Made by a program: the position numbers and the translations under genes. Positions 6,394-14,653 of a stretch of DNA of 16,653 nt are shown one piece after another. This stretch comes from CAYFLR01 sp964343805 (GTDB taxonomy: Bacteria > Bdellovibrionota_B > Oligoflexia > CAYFLR01), in the NCBI GenBank assembly GCA_964343805.1, contig CAYFLR010000090.1, positions 1-16,653 of the forward strand, given 5' to 3'. Every line of letters starts with the position of its first letter. Within the stretch, counting starts at the first letter, position 1. The notes under the pieces were generated by a model, which was not told where the DNA came from, made no database searches, and saw nothing but the letters and a program-made list of their open reading frames with translations.

Positions 6394-8043
6394 TTATTGA
6401 GAGGGGGGAAGTAAAATGGGGGCAGGTAAAGGTTTAAAATGATCAGCTTTAAATTGAAAGCTTTTTGATTGGCCCACTTTCTTTCCTTTGCGATCGAAGG
6501 CAATTACACTCCAACTATAGTTCCCCTTCTTTTTTATATAGATATTGACATTCGGACGCTTGGTTTTTTTAATGGTAGGATTATCGTTATTGGGAACTTT
6601 GAGAGTCAATTGATAGTTATAGGCAGTTTTTATTTTAGACCAAGAAAAGTAAAGAGATTTGGATTTTCTTTTTGGTAAGGGGTGAGTATATCCTTGCTTT
6701 GGATGAAGGAGATATATCTTATTTGATGAGGTTCTTGCCTGAGTACGCTCCTTCTTTGGTGAGTTCTCTTCAGTTTTACTTTCAACAAGTTTAGCTCTCT
6801 TTGCATCCTCTTTCAAAAAGAGCGAGTGGACTTTCTTGTAGGTCTTAACTCGGTTTTTGCGATGAGCGGTTATTTTATAATAATATTTTCCCTGTTTCAT
6901 TTTTTGATTGAATAGAACGTTGGGGCTCTGAGCCACAAGTTCTTCTGATTGCCAAATGATTTTACGGAATCTTTTATCTTTAGCGACGGTGATTTGAGAG
7001 GATTCGATATTGGGTGAAAGGACCCACAAAAAGTGAAACTGAGCCTGATATTTGGCCATATAAATGGTTTCATCCGGCTGAGGTCTTAAAATGGTAATGG
7101 GAACCTCTTTTACTACTTCCAACCGATAAACAATGCTCTGAGTGTAACTAGATTTATTAGGCAGTTTGGCAATGACTCGCCAATAAAAAGTTCCTGATTG
7201 TAGAGGGTAGGCTATTTCACTCTGTTTTAAATTTGTTTCTTGGGCGAGTAATGTTTCAAAGCGAGGGCTCCCGGCCAATTGAAACTCTACATTAGAGGCT
7301 TGACCTCTAATTTTCCATCTAAAGATCACAGATTCACCTTCATCGTCTAGGTGCACCTTTTTATTGGGAGCTGGCTGGATAAGAGTGATCTGGATGTCTT
7401 TTTTATCAATGTTTCCAGTTTGATTAATAACAACCCTCTGTCCTTTCTTGATGGTTGTAGTGCTAGAAGGTTCCACCGTATTGGCTTCAGGGGAGCTCTC
7501 ATTGTAAACTGAATTTATTTTAGCCTCTTCATCAAAAGAGTGTAATATAGCTTCTCCTTCTATGAGTTCAACAGTTGCTTCCTTTTGGTAGACATTGGAA
7601 ACTGAGATGACTGCATTGAGAGAAGTGATTTTACTATTCTTAAAGAGGAGGGTTCTTTGTTTGGGTTTTGTGCTGCGCTGATCAAATAGCATCTTGCCTT
7701 CAATCATTTCGATAATGCTCTCTTCTTCCTGGAGACGCAAAATGATCAGAGTATTTTCTTCCATTTGTATTTTGGAATTATCGTAGAGCGCAATTTTAGC
7801 TTCTGAATTATTAGCGGTGCGGATAAAATCATTCTGGTAGAGATCGGTTCCTTTGACAATGGGGTGCCATAACATGCTGTTTTCATGCCGACGACGAACG
7901 TCATTCTCTTTTTTTATCAGCATGGCAATAGGTTCGTATCCTGAAAGGGTTTCTCCTTTGCGGAATTCCATCCATAATAGACCTGATGCCATTAATGTAA
8001 TTAAGATGGAGGAACTGAGCAGGATCTTTTGTATCGTTGACAT
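6394..8043 (-). CDS. Membrane-anchored FecR-domain protein with fibronectin-like modules
   Basis: This 549-residue protein has an N-terminal membrane anchor (about 6-25) that leaves the rest outside the cytoplasm. Residues about 62-165 match the FecR domain (KGTDLYQNDFIRTANNSEAK, then VELIEGEA), which in other proteins senses or transmits envelope signals or binds wall material. Three fibronectin type III/Ig-like modules follow (about 237-310, 333-410 and 464-532). They are marked by FRWKI/FLWVL/FSWSK first strands and FYWRVIA/YYYKITA/YSWSVIA later strands. A Lys/Ser/Glu-rich linker (about 411-445) separates modules two and three, and the end is Pro-rich. The start lies 2 bp after the stop of the phosphatase gene, with an AAAGG ribosome site inside that gene's end, so the two are coupled. 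The likely role is an envelope sensor or structural partner of the phosphatase; this is inferred from context. Confidence 0.88.
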   Translation of the reverse strand: MSTIQKILLSSSILITLMASGLLWMEFRKGETLSGYEPIAMLIKKENDVRRRHENSMLWHPIVKGTDLYQNDFIRTANNSEAKIALYDNSKIQMEENTLIILRLQEEESIIEMIEGKMLFDQRSTKPKQRTLLFKNSKITSLNAVISVSNVYQKEATVELIEGEAILHSFDEEAKINSVYNESSPEANTVEPSSTTTIKKGQRVVINQTGNIDKKDIQITLIQPAPNKKVHLDDEGESVIFRWKIRGQASNVEFQLAGSPRFETLLAQETNLKQSEIAYPLQSGTFYWRVIAKLPNKSSYTQSIVYRLEVVKEVPITILRPQPDETIYMAKYQAQFHFLWVLSPNIESSQITVAKDKRFRKIIWQSEELVAQSPNVLFNQKMKQGKYYYKITAHRKNRVKTYKKVHSLFLKEDAKRAKLVESKTEENSPKKERTQARTSSNKIYLLHPKQGYTHPLPKRKSKSLYFSWSKIKTAYNYQLTLKVPNNDNPTIKKTKRPNVNIYIKKKGNYSWSVIAFDRKGKKVGQSKSFQFKADHFKPLPAPILLPPSQ

Positions 8044-8045
8044 CT

Positions 8046-9881
8046 TTAGCCTTTTCTATGTAAACGTGCCACTACCAATGTGAGATCATCATCAGGAGCT
8101 GCTCCTGCAGCAAACTCTTTGTTTAAATCAATTAAGCTTTGTACCATACGACGTGGGCTTAATGCGATGGTTTTTATAATTCCACGGATAAATTTACCTG
8201 TTCCAAAGACCTTTTCCTTTTTGTTCATTCTTTCTACAATTCCGTCAGTATAAAAAACTAAGGTGTCATCTGGGTTGATGAGAATATTGGCATCTGTGTA
8301 AACGGAGTTTTGGTCTTCTCCCACTCTCTTTCCTTTGGCTAAATGAAGGGTGGATAAGTTCTGTTTGGATATCTCATCTGGTTTTTCAGCATTCACTTGG
8401 TAGATAATGGGTTCATTATGAGAGGCGTTAGAGTAGAGCAACATGCCACTGTCAAAATCAAAAATACCCGCAAACAAGGTGGCATGGAATTTACCCTTGG
8501 TGGCTTGGTAGATAGCTTTATTTATGATGTCTACAATTTGAGAGGGGCGCAATGCTTCTTCTTGGGCCAAAGCTCCAAATTCGATGGCTGAACAACAGCT
8601 TTTAACAGCTGTCGCTATGAGAGCAGCTGGTGCACCATGTCCCATAGCATCACTGATAATGATGGCTGCCTGGTTGTTGGGGAGTGGAATGGTTCCCCAA
8701 AAGTCTCCGCCACATTCGGAAGCTGGTTCATAAAAGCTAGCCACACTCAAGGGGCCAAGAGTGATATCTGTGTCAGGGAACAGGGTGTTTTGAACCAGTT
8801 GAGCTGTTTTTAATTCATTTTCCATTCTCGCTTTATCAGCCGTATCTTTAATCAGTTGGTTAATTTGACCTTGCATTTTATTGAAGGCCACTGAAAGGTT
8901 CCCTATTTCATCGGTTCGATGAATTTGAAGAGGGGTATTAAAGTTCCCCTTTGCCATCTCCTTGGCTGCATTGGCAAGTAGTAATAGAGGTTTGGTAATC
9001 TTAATAGTAAAAAGATAGGTGGCAAACGCAAAGAGACCAACAATGAGTAGTGTAATGAGGAAAGTGCGATAGATTAGACTGTTGGCTGCTTGAAAAGCTC
9101 TGGCTTTGGGAATTTGAACTACCAAGGCCAGCTTTCCAAACCAGATTTTCTGATAAGCCCCAAGCCATTCCTGTCCTTCAGAGTCTGAATAACTAATAAA
9201 TTTATTTGTTAACTGGGATCCTTTGATGGCAATGGAGAGAGGGTTGTTCGTTTGAAGCTGTTCATTAGAATCATTCTGTTTAGTGGAAAAAACCTTCTCC
9301 CCTTCTTCGGTGATAACCCACATTTCGTAGGGTTTAGTTAGGTGTTTGAGCTTAAAAAAGTCAGGAGAGATGAAGATGGCGATAACTCCATTGCTCTTCT
9401 TCTGGCCTTTCATATCCACAATCCAAGGAGTCGCAAGAAGAAGCTCTGACTTACCGGAAGGTGTGGTAATAAAAGAGCTAAAATGTTTACCAGTAGCAAT
9501 TTCTTGAAAGGGGATTGTTAAAGAAGATGGGGATTGGTTAGATCTGTTATAGAGAGCATGCCATTGGTCATTTTTCTTGGTGAAAAAAATGAGGCCCTTT
9601 ACAGGGTGATTCGCTTTTATGACCCGCCCCAAACTTTCTTTTATTTTCTTCCTACTTCTCTGTTTGTATATAAAGGAGCCGAGTTCCTTGAACTGGTTCA
9701 TAAGGGAATTGACTTTGTCTTGAATTTGATTGCCTGCGGTTTGGCTGATAAGGGTGGTGGAGGTATAGACTTCATTCAAACTATTGTCTCTAAAAAGAAT
9801 AAAAGCATTGGTTCCCAAAAGAGCCCCGGTTATAAGAAGGGTGAGGGTAGCTAGGAGAATGATCTTTGATTGGATTGTCAT
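8046..9881 (-). CDS. Membrane-bound HAMP-SpoIIE (PP2C-type) phosphatase with extracytoplasmic sensor
   Basis: This 611-residue protein has TM1 at about 7-30, an extracytoplasmic region at about 31-262 (probably Cache/PAS-like, with WHALYNRS and ELLLATPWIVD segments), TM2 at about 272-294, HAMP at about 294-348, and a C-terminal PP2C/SpoIIE domain at about 375-608. Metal-binding residues are visible: Asp393 in CGGDFW, Asp411 in SDAMGHG, Asp546 in FYTDGIVE and Asp597/598 in PDDDLTL. The family (RsbU, SpoIIE) removes phosphate from Ser/Thr of STAS anti-anti-sigma or related antagonist proteins in partner-switching circuits. A plausible target, a STAS-like protein, is encoded at 12071-12532. It heads a minus-strand operon with the FecR protein and is divergent from the flavoprotein gene across an AT-rich 83-bp gap. 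Confidence 0.93.
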   Translation of the reverse strand: MTIQSKIILLATLTLLITGALLGTNAFILFRDNSLNEVYTSTTLISQTAGNQIQDKVNSLMNQFKELGSFIYKQRSRKKIKESLGRVIKANHPVKGLIFFTKKNDQWHALYNRSNQSPSSLTIPFQEIATGKHFSSFITTPSGKSELLLATPWIVDMKGQKKSNGVIAIFISPDFFKLKHLTKPYEMWVITEEGEKVFSTKQNDSNEQLQTNNPLSIAIKGSQLTNKFISYSDSEGQEWLGAYQKIWFGKLALVVQIPKARAFQAANSLIYRTFLITLLIVGLFAFATYLFTIKITKPLLLLANAAKEMAKGNFNTPLQIHRTDEIGNLSVAFNKMQGQINQLIKDTADKARMENELKTAQLVQNTLFPDTDITLGPLSVASFYEPASECGGDFWGTIPLPNNQAAIIISDAMGHGAPAALIATAVKSCCSAIEFGALAQEEALRPSQIVDIINKAIYQATKGKFHATLFAGIFDFDSGMLLYSNASHNEPIIYQVNAEKPDEISKQNLSTLHLAKGKRVGEDQNSVYTDANILINPDDTLVFYTDGIVERMNKKEKVFGTGKFIRGIIKTIALSPRRMVQSLIDLNKEFAAGAAPDDDLTLVVARLHRKG

Positions 9882-9964
9882 TTTTATTTACACTCAATAC
9901 TTTAAAATATATAGACACATATATAACGTTTTAATCTTTTAAAAACACTTTGTAAAAGAAATAA
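9882..9964. promoter_or_regulatory. Divergent AT-rich intergenic region with likely promoters
   Basis: The 83 bp between two divergent genes must carry start signals for both unless they are read through from elsewhere. On the + strand TTTACA (9887-9892) is followed after 17 bp by TATAGA (9910-9915), a partial sigma70 match. The minus strand shows several TATATT-like boxes but no clear -35. No convincing operator palindrome is seen. Confidence 0.35.
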
Positions 9965-11062
9965 ATGGAAAGTTTAAAATCGGATGTGGTCATAATTGGT
10001 GCTGGAGTGGTGGGGCTGTTTGTTGCTCGGGAGCTTGCACAGCGCTATCCCCAAAAAGAAATAATTCTCATAGATAAAGAGACTTACCTTGGAGAACATG
10101 CTTCTGGGAGAAATAGCGGTGTTCTACATGCAGGGATCTACTATCCCACCGGTTCATTAAAACATCTGCTTTGCATAGAGGGAAATCGTGAATGGACTCT
10201 CTTTGCAGAAAAAAATCTTATTCCAATAAATAAGTGTGGTAAATTTATAGTGGCAAGCAGCTCTTCCCAGCAGGAAGAATTGGACTCGCTCTATAGTCAG
10301 GGTATTTCTAATGAAGTTCCGGGTCTTACCTATGCGAGCACGCCACAAATCAAAGAAATTGCTAACTTTACCAATGTTTACTCGGCTCTATTTTCTCCCT
10401 CCACAGGCATTATTGATGTCTCTTCTGCATTGGGCTATATACAGTCTGAACTGGAAGAGAAGGGAGTGTTGATTGCGCAAAGATGTAAAGCTTCCTCCTT
10501 GGATATAAATAAATCAGGTGGATTTAATTTAGAAACAAGTCATGGAAATATTAAGGCAGATGTATTGATTAATGCTGCCGGTATTGGATCTGTATCTCTT
10601 CGTGAAAAGTTAGGCCTAACGGAGTTACAGCCCTACCTTTTGAAGGGAAACTATGTTAAAACAACCCATTCGATTCCCACTCATTCTCTAATCTATCCCA
10701 TTCCTGGTCCTGACGCTAAAGGACTTGGGGTTCATCTGGTATTTGATATGGATCACAGTGTCCGCTTTGGACCTGATGCTGTTCCAGTTGATAAGATTGA
10801 TTACTGCCAAGATGAAGCAGTGATTGATAAAATGTGGCCGGCGATTCATGCCCTCTTTTCACATATTCCCTATGATTCTCTGAGTCTAGACTTTGCAGGA
10901 ATTCGGCCATCCGTTGCTATAAAGGGAGAAAGAGTCATGGATTTTTGGATTAAATCACCCATTGACCATGGTGTAGAGAACTACTTTGAGCTTTGTGGAG
11001 TTGATTCTCCTGGACTAACTGCAGCACCTGCTATAGCCAAATTGGTCGCAAAATGGGTTTAG
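9965..11062 (+). CDS. lhgO: L-2-hydroxyglutarate oxidase/dehydrogenase (FAD-dependent)
   Basis: This 365-residue flavoprotein belongs to the DAO/L2HGDH family, which oxidises L-2-hydroxyglutarate to 2-oxoglutarate and passes electrons to oxygen or quinone. The N-terminal Rossmann motif IGAGVVG (11-17), the acidic ribose-binding Asp37 at the end of strand two, and SGRNSGVLHAGIYY (47-60), very typical of this family, bind FAD. LGVHLVFDMD and the closing GVDSPGLTAAPAI stretch near the C-terminus are also family hallmarks. The length is slightly below the usual 400. There is no strong Shine-Dalgarno before the ATG, but the FAD motif begins at once, so the start is sound. Its stop overlaps the stop of the convergent PLA2-like gene by 3 to 4 bp. 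Confidence 0.9.
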   Translation: MESLKSDVVIIGAGVVGLFVARELAQRYPQKEIILIDKETYLGEHASGRNSGVLHAGIYYPTGSLKHLLCIEGNREWTLFAEKNLIPINKCGKFIVASSSSQQEELDSLYSQGISNEVPGLTYASTPQIKEIANFTNVYSALFSPSTGIIDVSSALGYIQSELEEKGVLIAQRCKASSLDINKSGGFNLETSHGNIKADVLINAAGIGSVSLREKLGLTELQPYLLKGNYVKTTHSIPTHSLIYPIPGPDAKGLGVHLVFDMDHSVRFGPDAVPVDKIDYCQDEAVIDKMWPAIHALFSHIPYDSLSLDFAGIRPSVAIKGERVMDFWIKSPIDHGVENYFELCGVDSPGLTAAPAIAKLVAKWV

Positions 11063-11895
11063 TGGGCTATGACCTCTTCCTTTTTACACTGTGAGCCAAA
11101 CATATAGTCATCGGTGGCTCTCCAGAATTCATCAAAACATTGTCCTATTATCCAATCGTCGGTGTGACGAGAACAAAGATCATGGTCAAAGCAATCTTTG
11201 GTATAGATTCTTGATGTGATCTGGAAAACTTGGGAGCAACCTGTCCCACATCTTCCAAAACACTCAGATTCTTTAGCTCCTACGAGTCTAGATTGCGTTA
11301 TAACCTCTTCCTCAAGGGTAAAGGACCCTTCTAGCATTTCACCAATTTTATCACAAAGATAGATGCGAGGGGGATTCTCGTTGGAAGATCCAACTCTTCT
11401 CAATTGGAGAAGTTCTTCTGTTATATCAAGGTTATGGTTAAATTCAGGGTTATGATAGCTCATAAAAGTTTGCTTTTTGGGATAGAAGTTAATGAGAAAA
11501 TCAATTGATTTAAGTAGTAGAAGTTCATTGGGCATTTGAGGGTCTAACTTAGCGCTTAACTGTCTGTGCAAGAGTGCTAGACTAAGAATTTCCAGCTCTG
11601 ATAGGGGGGAGTTGGCCTTCTTTCCTTCACTTATAAAGGATATAATAGGGTAACTTCCCTGTTTGTCTTGGGGCGCAAAGTGGGCCTGATACTCTTTTCC
11701 TTCTAAGGAGATTTTTATCAAAAAAGTTTGGTTGTTCAATCGGTTAGAGGAAAATTGGATTTTATTTGGATTGAATTCACCTTGCAGGTAAAACTCTTGA
11801 CGTTGAATTTTAATAGAAAGGTCCAGTTGCGTACTGTAAAGTGTTGGTAAAAAGAACATCCACGAAATAATAAGCACCAAAGCCCATCTAATCAT
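11059..11895 (-). CDS. Secreted phospholipase A2-like protein
   Basis: This 278-residue protein has a signal peptide (about 1-22: Arg3, hydrophobic core, cleavage near YST). The first two-thirds (about 23-205) is not recognised. The C-terminal third carries a cysteine-rich motif, ECFGRCGTGCSQ (211-222), then YTKDCFDHDLCSRH (231-244). The second is like the phospholipase A2 active-site helix, with the catalytic His238-Asp239 pair framed by Cys235 and Cys241. The CxxxCGxxC segment sits where PLA2 enzymes have their calcium-binding loop. Cys253 and Cys270 and acidic Asp262/263 complete the module. It could hydrolyse phospholipids outside the cell or in the periplasm; activity is inferred from the motif only. 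GGGAG seven bases before the ATG is a good ribosome site. The gene is monocistronic and divergent from the STAS operon. Confidence 0.75.
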   Translation of the reverse strand: MIRWALVLIISWMFFLPTLYSTQLDLSIKIQRQEFYLQGEFNPNKIQFSSNRLNNQTFLIKISLEGKEYQAHFAPQDKQGSYPIISFISEGKKANSPLSELEILSLALLHRQLSAKLDPQMPNELLLLKSIDFLINFYPKKQTFMSYHNPEFNHNLDITEELLQLRRVGSSNENPPRIYLCDKIGEMLEGSFTLEEEVITQSRLVGAKESECFGRCGTGCSQVFQITSRIYTKDCFDHDLCSRHTDDWIIGQCFDEFWRATDDYMFGSQCKKEEVIAH

Positions 11896-12006
11896 AGTCT
11901 ACTCCCATAAAATTTTATTCGAGTTGACGCTAACTTAATTCATTTTTGTCTAATTGGCAAGCTGAAATATCTAGCTTAAAGATTGAGGGTATCCCCTTGA
12001 GCCGAC

Positions 12007-12035
12007 TTGTATTTATCCTGATTCAAAGATAAAAT
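12007..12035 (+). promoter_or_regulatory. Weak candidate promoter for the STAS operon
   Basis: TTGTAT (12007-12012), a 17-bp spacer and TAAAAT (12030-12035) lie 36 bp before the STAS gene start. The -10 matches five of six consensus positions but the -35 only three. The surrounding 175-bp gap (11896-12070) between divergent genes shows no other clear structure. Confidence 0.25.
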
Positions 12036-12070
12036 AATAGATCAGAGGAAATTTTCGATGGGGAGATTGT

Positions 12071-12532
12071 ATGCCAGGACTAAAAATTGCCAAAACAGTT
12101 GAGGGTGAAACCACTTTAATTCATTTTACCGGTAACATCAATGAGGATGCAGACTTTTCCAGTGTTAAAGCTATAAATACTCCGAAAGTCATTCTTGATT
12201 TTGAAAAGATTACCGCTATAAACTCTTGTGGGATCCGAGAATGGGTGGAGTATGTGGAAGAACTGGATCACCGAATCGAACTGGTTTATAGAAATTGCCC
12301 TCAAGTCATCATAGAGCAAATCAACATGGTGTCTGGTTTTATAAAAGATGGAGCCAAAGTGGAGTCTTTCTATGCCCCCTACTTTTGTCCAAAGTGTGAT
12401 GAGGAAAAGAAAATTCATCTATCTTCAGTAGAAGTTGAAAATGAAAAAGCACCCACGGTAAATTGTGATGAGTGTGGGTCAGAGCTGGAATTTGATGCCC
12501 TAGAAAAACAGTATTTACGATTTCTTAATTAA
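12071..12532 (+). CDS. STAS-like domain fused to a C-terminal zinc ribbon
   Basis: Residues about 3-100 look like a STAS (anti-anti-sigma) fold: strand LIHFTGNINE, strand VILDFEKITAI, then INSCGIREWVEYVEEL in place of the family's xDS(S/T)Gx helix start. In SpoIIAA/RsbV proteins the serine after that Asp is phosphorylated by the cognate kinase. Here Ser52 is kept but the Asp is Asn51 and the next residue is Cys53. The C-terminal part has CPKC (106-109) and CDEC (132-135), a four-cysteine zinc ribbon, which is unusual for STAS regulators. GGGGAG five bases before the ATG at 12071 supports the start. It is the first gene of a four-gene + strand operon and 26 bp before the ATPase. It is a plausible substrate of the nearby GHKL kinase and SpoIIE phosphatase, by inference. 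Confidence 0.75.
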   Translation: MPGLKIAKTVEGETTLIHFTGNINEDADFSSVKAINTPKVILDFEKITAINSCGIREWVEYVEELDHRIELVYRNCPQVIIEQINMVSGFIKDGAKVESFYAPYFCPKCDEEKKIHLSSVEVENEKAPTVNCDECGSELEFDALEKQYLRFLN

Positions 12533-12558
12533 CTATTCGAATTTATAGTTTGGAGCTC

Positions 12559-13482
12559 ATGATTAATATTTTAGTACTGTCTCCTAATAAAGGTTTATTT
12601 GATGATTTAGATAAGTTGGTGAAGAATTTACCTTCTAAGTTTTCACTGTCCTATGACTCTCAGATTCCTAGTAAACTTAAAGACATTCAATGGATAGTTT
12701 TAGATCTATCCATCGATCAGAGTGAATCTCTTGTAAAAAAACCTCCAGAGGGCTTGAAAGGTTTGATCCCTATTAGCTCTTTAACCCATGAAGAATTCTT
12801 TCGACTTTACTTTGAACCAGGATTATTGGACTGCTGTATTGGTGGAAATGGAGTGCATACAGCCAGAGAGGTTATTCAATTAATTTCATGGCATGAAAAA
12901 TGGTCGGACCCCTCTGATATTTTTTCTTTATTATCCAAGAATCATAAAATTTTTAAGCGGAGAATTACAGATACCTCACATATTAATCCGGTGATTAAAG
13001 ATGGAATTAGAAATCTTGCACTTCCTGAATATTTTAGCGGGTTCCTGGATAATGTGACTTTGATTTCCAATGAACTCATTACAAATGGTTTATACAATGC
13101 TCCTTTTGCCAATGGAAAACCTAAATATGAATCCATGAGTCGTAAGCAGAAAATTGTGATGGAAGAGGGTGAAGATATATTATTTCGACTTGGGAGTGAC
13201 GAGGATTACACCCTCATTTCGGTGAGAGACAACTTTGGCAGACTAACCCGAGAAACGATCTGTCAAAGGTTGCAGATAGGTTTTGATAAGCAAAATTTTA
13301 AAGAGAAAAAATCAGGAGGAGCAGGAGCTGGGATATTTATGACCATTGCCAGTTCAAATATTTTTATGGTCAATGTTCTTCCTAAAAAACAAACAGATGT
13401 TATCTGTCTTATTGAACATACCAAAAGGTACGCAGTATACCGCAGGCGCATTCCATCTTTTAATTATTTAGTAAGGACATAG
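12559..13482 (+). CDS. Degenerate receiver-like domain fused to a GHKL (RsbW-like) ATPase
   Basis: From the ATG at 12559 (GGAG three bases upstream) the product is 307 residues; a TTG at 12550 would add three residues and has no ribosome site. Residues about 1-112 have a receiver-like strand pattern (INILVLSPN, WIVLDLS with Asp49, LIPISS, CCIGGN) but lack the paired acids and the C-terminal Lys. Residues about 130-300 form a GHKL ATP-binding domain: N-box SNELITNGLYN (170-180, with Glu172 and Asn176), G1 box RDNFG (223-227) and glycine lid GGAGAG (253-258). There is no HisKA dimer domain with a phospho-His, so it resembles anti-sigma kinases such as RsbW rather than a sensor kinase. It probably binds or phosphorylates the STAS protein encoded just upstream. 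It is 2 bp before the histidine kinase gene. Confidence 0.8.
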   Translation: MINILVLSPNKGLFDDLDKLVKNLPSKFSLSYDSQIPSKLKDIQWIVLDLSIDQSESLVKKPPEGLKGLIPISSLTHEEFFRLYFEPGLLDCCIGGNGVHTAREVIQLISWHEKWSDPSDIFSLLSKNHKIFKRRITDTSHINPVIKDGIRNLALPEYFSGFLDNVTLISNELITNGLYNAPFANGKPKYESMSRKQKIVMEEGEDILFRLGSDEDYTLISVRDNFGRLTRETICQRLQIGFDKQNFKEKKSGGAGAGIFMTIASSNIFMVNVLPKKQTDVICLIEHTKRYAVYRRRIPSFNYLVRT

Positions 13483-13484
13483 CT

Positions 13485-14645
13485 ATGGGTTTAATGGATC
13501 AGAATTTAAAAGTAAAAAAAGCGAGAAGCAGAGCTTTTGAAATGTACACAGATAGTCTTTATGATCCGGTGCTAATAGTGGATACTGGTAGGTCGTTACG
13601 TTATTACAATGAAGCTTTTATCAACTTTACTCGTCTTCCTCCCCGCAAATTGAAAAAGGGAATAGAAATAAATGAGATTTTTGAAAGTTCTTTTTTATCA
13701 GAACAGAACTTCAACAAATGCTCCTCCAAGAAACAAGTAATTACCAGTAATGAAGTGGAAGTTAACATCAATGGTCAAGTTTTTGATGTTCTGATGCGGT
13801 TAGTTCCGATTGTTTCCAGCGGAATTGTTTTGGAGATGTTAGTGGTTATTCATGACGTGAGTGTGGAAAAACGTCTTCATAAAAAATATAAACAACAACT
13901 TGCTAATTTAAAAGAATCTCAGGCACAAATGATCCATACCGATCGCTTGGCTTCCTTAGGAAAAATGTCTGCTGAAGTGGCTCATGAGCTTAAAAACCCG
14001 GTCACTCAAATCATGGGTTTTGCAGAAATTATGAAAATGAATCTAAAAGATGGTAATTTGGATAAAGAAAAACTATTAGATACCATCAAAGAGATTATGA
14101 AAGGCTCTGAAAAATTAGAAGGGCTTATTGATGATATTCAAAACTACTCGCATAAAGAGGATGATAAGAAAGAGGTTTGTGACCTTGCTACCGTTGTTAG
14201 GCAGTCAATTAAACTGATGGGAGCTTCCTTTAAGGTGGCCAGTGTAGCCGTTGAGAAAAATATTACCCGTAAGGCATGTAAAATATATGGAAACCCAGCC
14301 AAATTAGAGCAGGTTTTTGTGAATCTTTTTTCTAATGCCATTCACGCCATTTCTGAACGTGAAGATAAAAAAGAGAAAGGGAAGCTTTCTATTTTTCTCG
14401 ATCTGGTGCCTGAACGAGGACTTGCCCTGGCCAAAGTTAAAGACAATGGTGTAGGAATAGATAATGGAGATTTGAATAAAGTGTTTGATCCCTTCTTTAC
14501 CACCAAATCTGTTGGGGAAGGAACAGGACTAGGACTCTCAATTGTCTCTAGGATTTTAGAGTGGCACCGGGGAGACATTCATATTAATCCAGTAGATGAG
14601 GGTGCAGAGATTGAAATTGAAATACCACTTCATCAGCCGGATTGA
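13485..14645 (+). CDS. Soluble PAS histidine kinase
   Basis: This 386-residue protein has no membrane segments. A PAS-like sensor domain lies at about 18-128 (DPVLIVDTGRSLRYYNEAF). A short coiled coil (about 128-152) leads to HisKA with the phospho-acceptor His167 in AHELKNP. The HATPase domain shows an N-box around Asn280/Asn284 (VNLFSNAIHAI), G1 DNGVGI (320-325), F-box FDPFFTTK (334-341) and G2 GEGTGLGL (344-351). All catalytic motifs are intact. No response regulator with a normal receiver is encoded in the window, so its partner is elsewhere or is a non-standard protein such as the receiver-like domain encoded by the preceding gene. AAGGA seven bases upstream supports the ATG. The stop overlaps the TTG at 14642 of the next frame. 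Confidence 0.92.
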   Translation: MGLMDQNLKVKKARSRAFEMYTDSLYDPVLIVDTGRSLRYYNEAFINFTRLPPRKLKKGIEINEIFESSFLSEQNFNKCSSKKQVITSNEVEVNINGQVFDVLMRLVPIVSSGIVLEMLVVIHDVSVEKRLHKKYKQQLANLKESQAQMIHTDRLASLGKMSAEVAHELKNPVTQIMGFAEIMKMNLKDGNLDKEKLLDTIKEIMKGSEKLEGLIDDIQNYSHKEDDKKEVCDLATVVRQSIKLMGASFKVASVAVEKNITRKACKIYGNPAKLEQVFVNLFSNAIHAISEREDKKEKGKLSIFLDLVPERGLALAKVKDNGVGIDNGDLNKVFDPFFTTKSVGEGTGLGLSIVSRILEWHRGDIHINPVDEGAEIEIEIPLHQPD

Positions 14646-14653
14646 TAATCTTT

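Noticed and set aside
12058..12102. 14-codon leader peptide starting at ATG 12058 with an upstream GAGGAA site
   Set aside because: It has a fair ribosome site but overlaps the STAS gene start in another frame and encodes nothing recognisable; GGGGAG before 12071 explains the real start.
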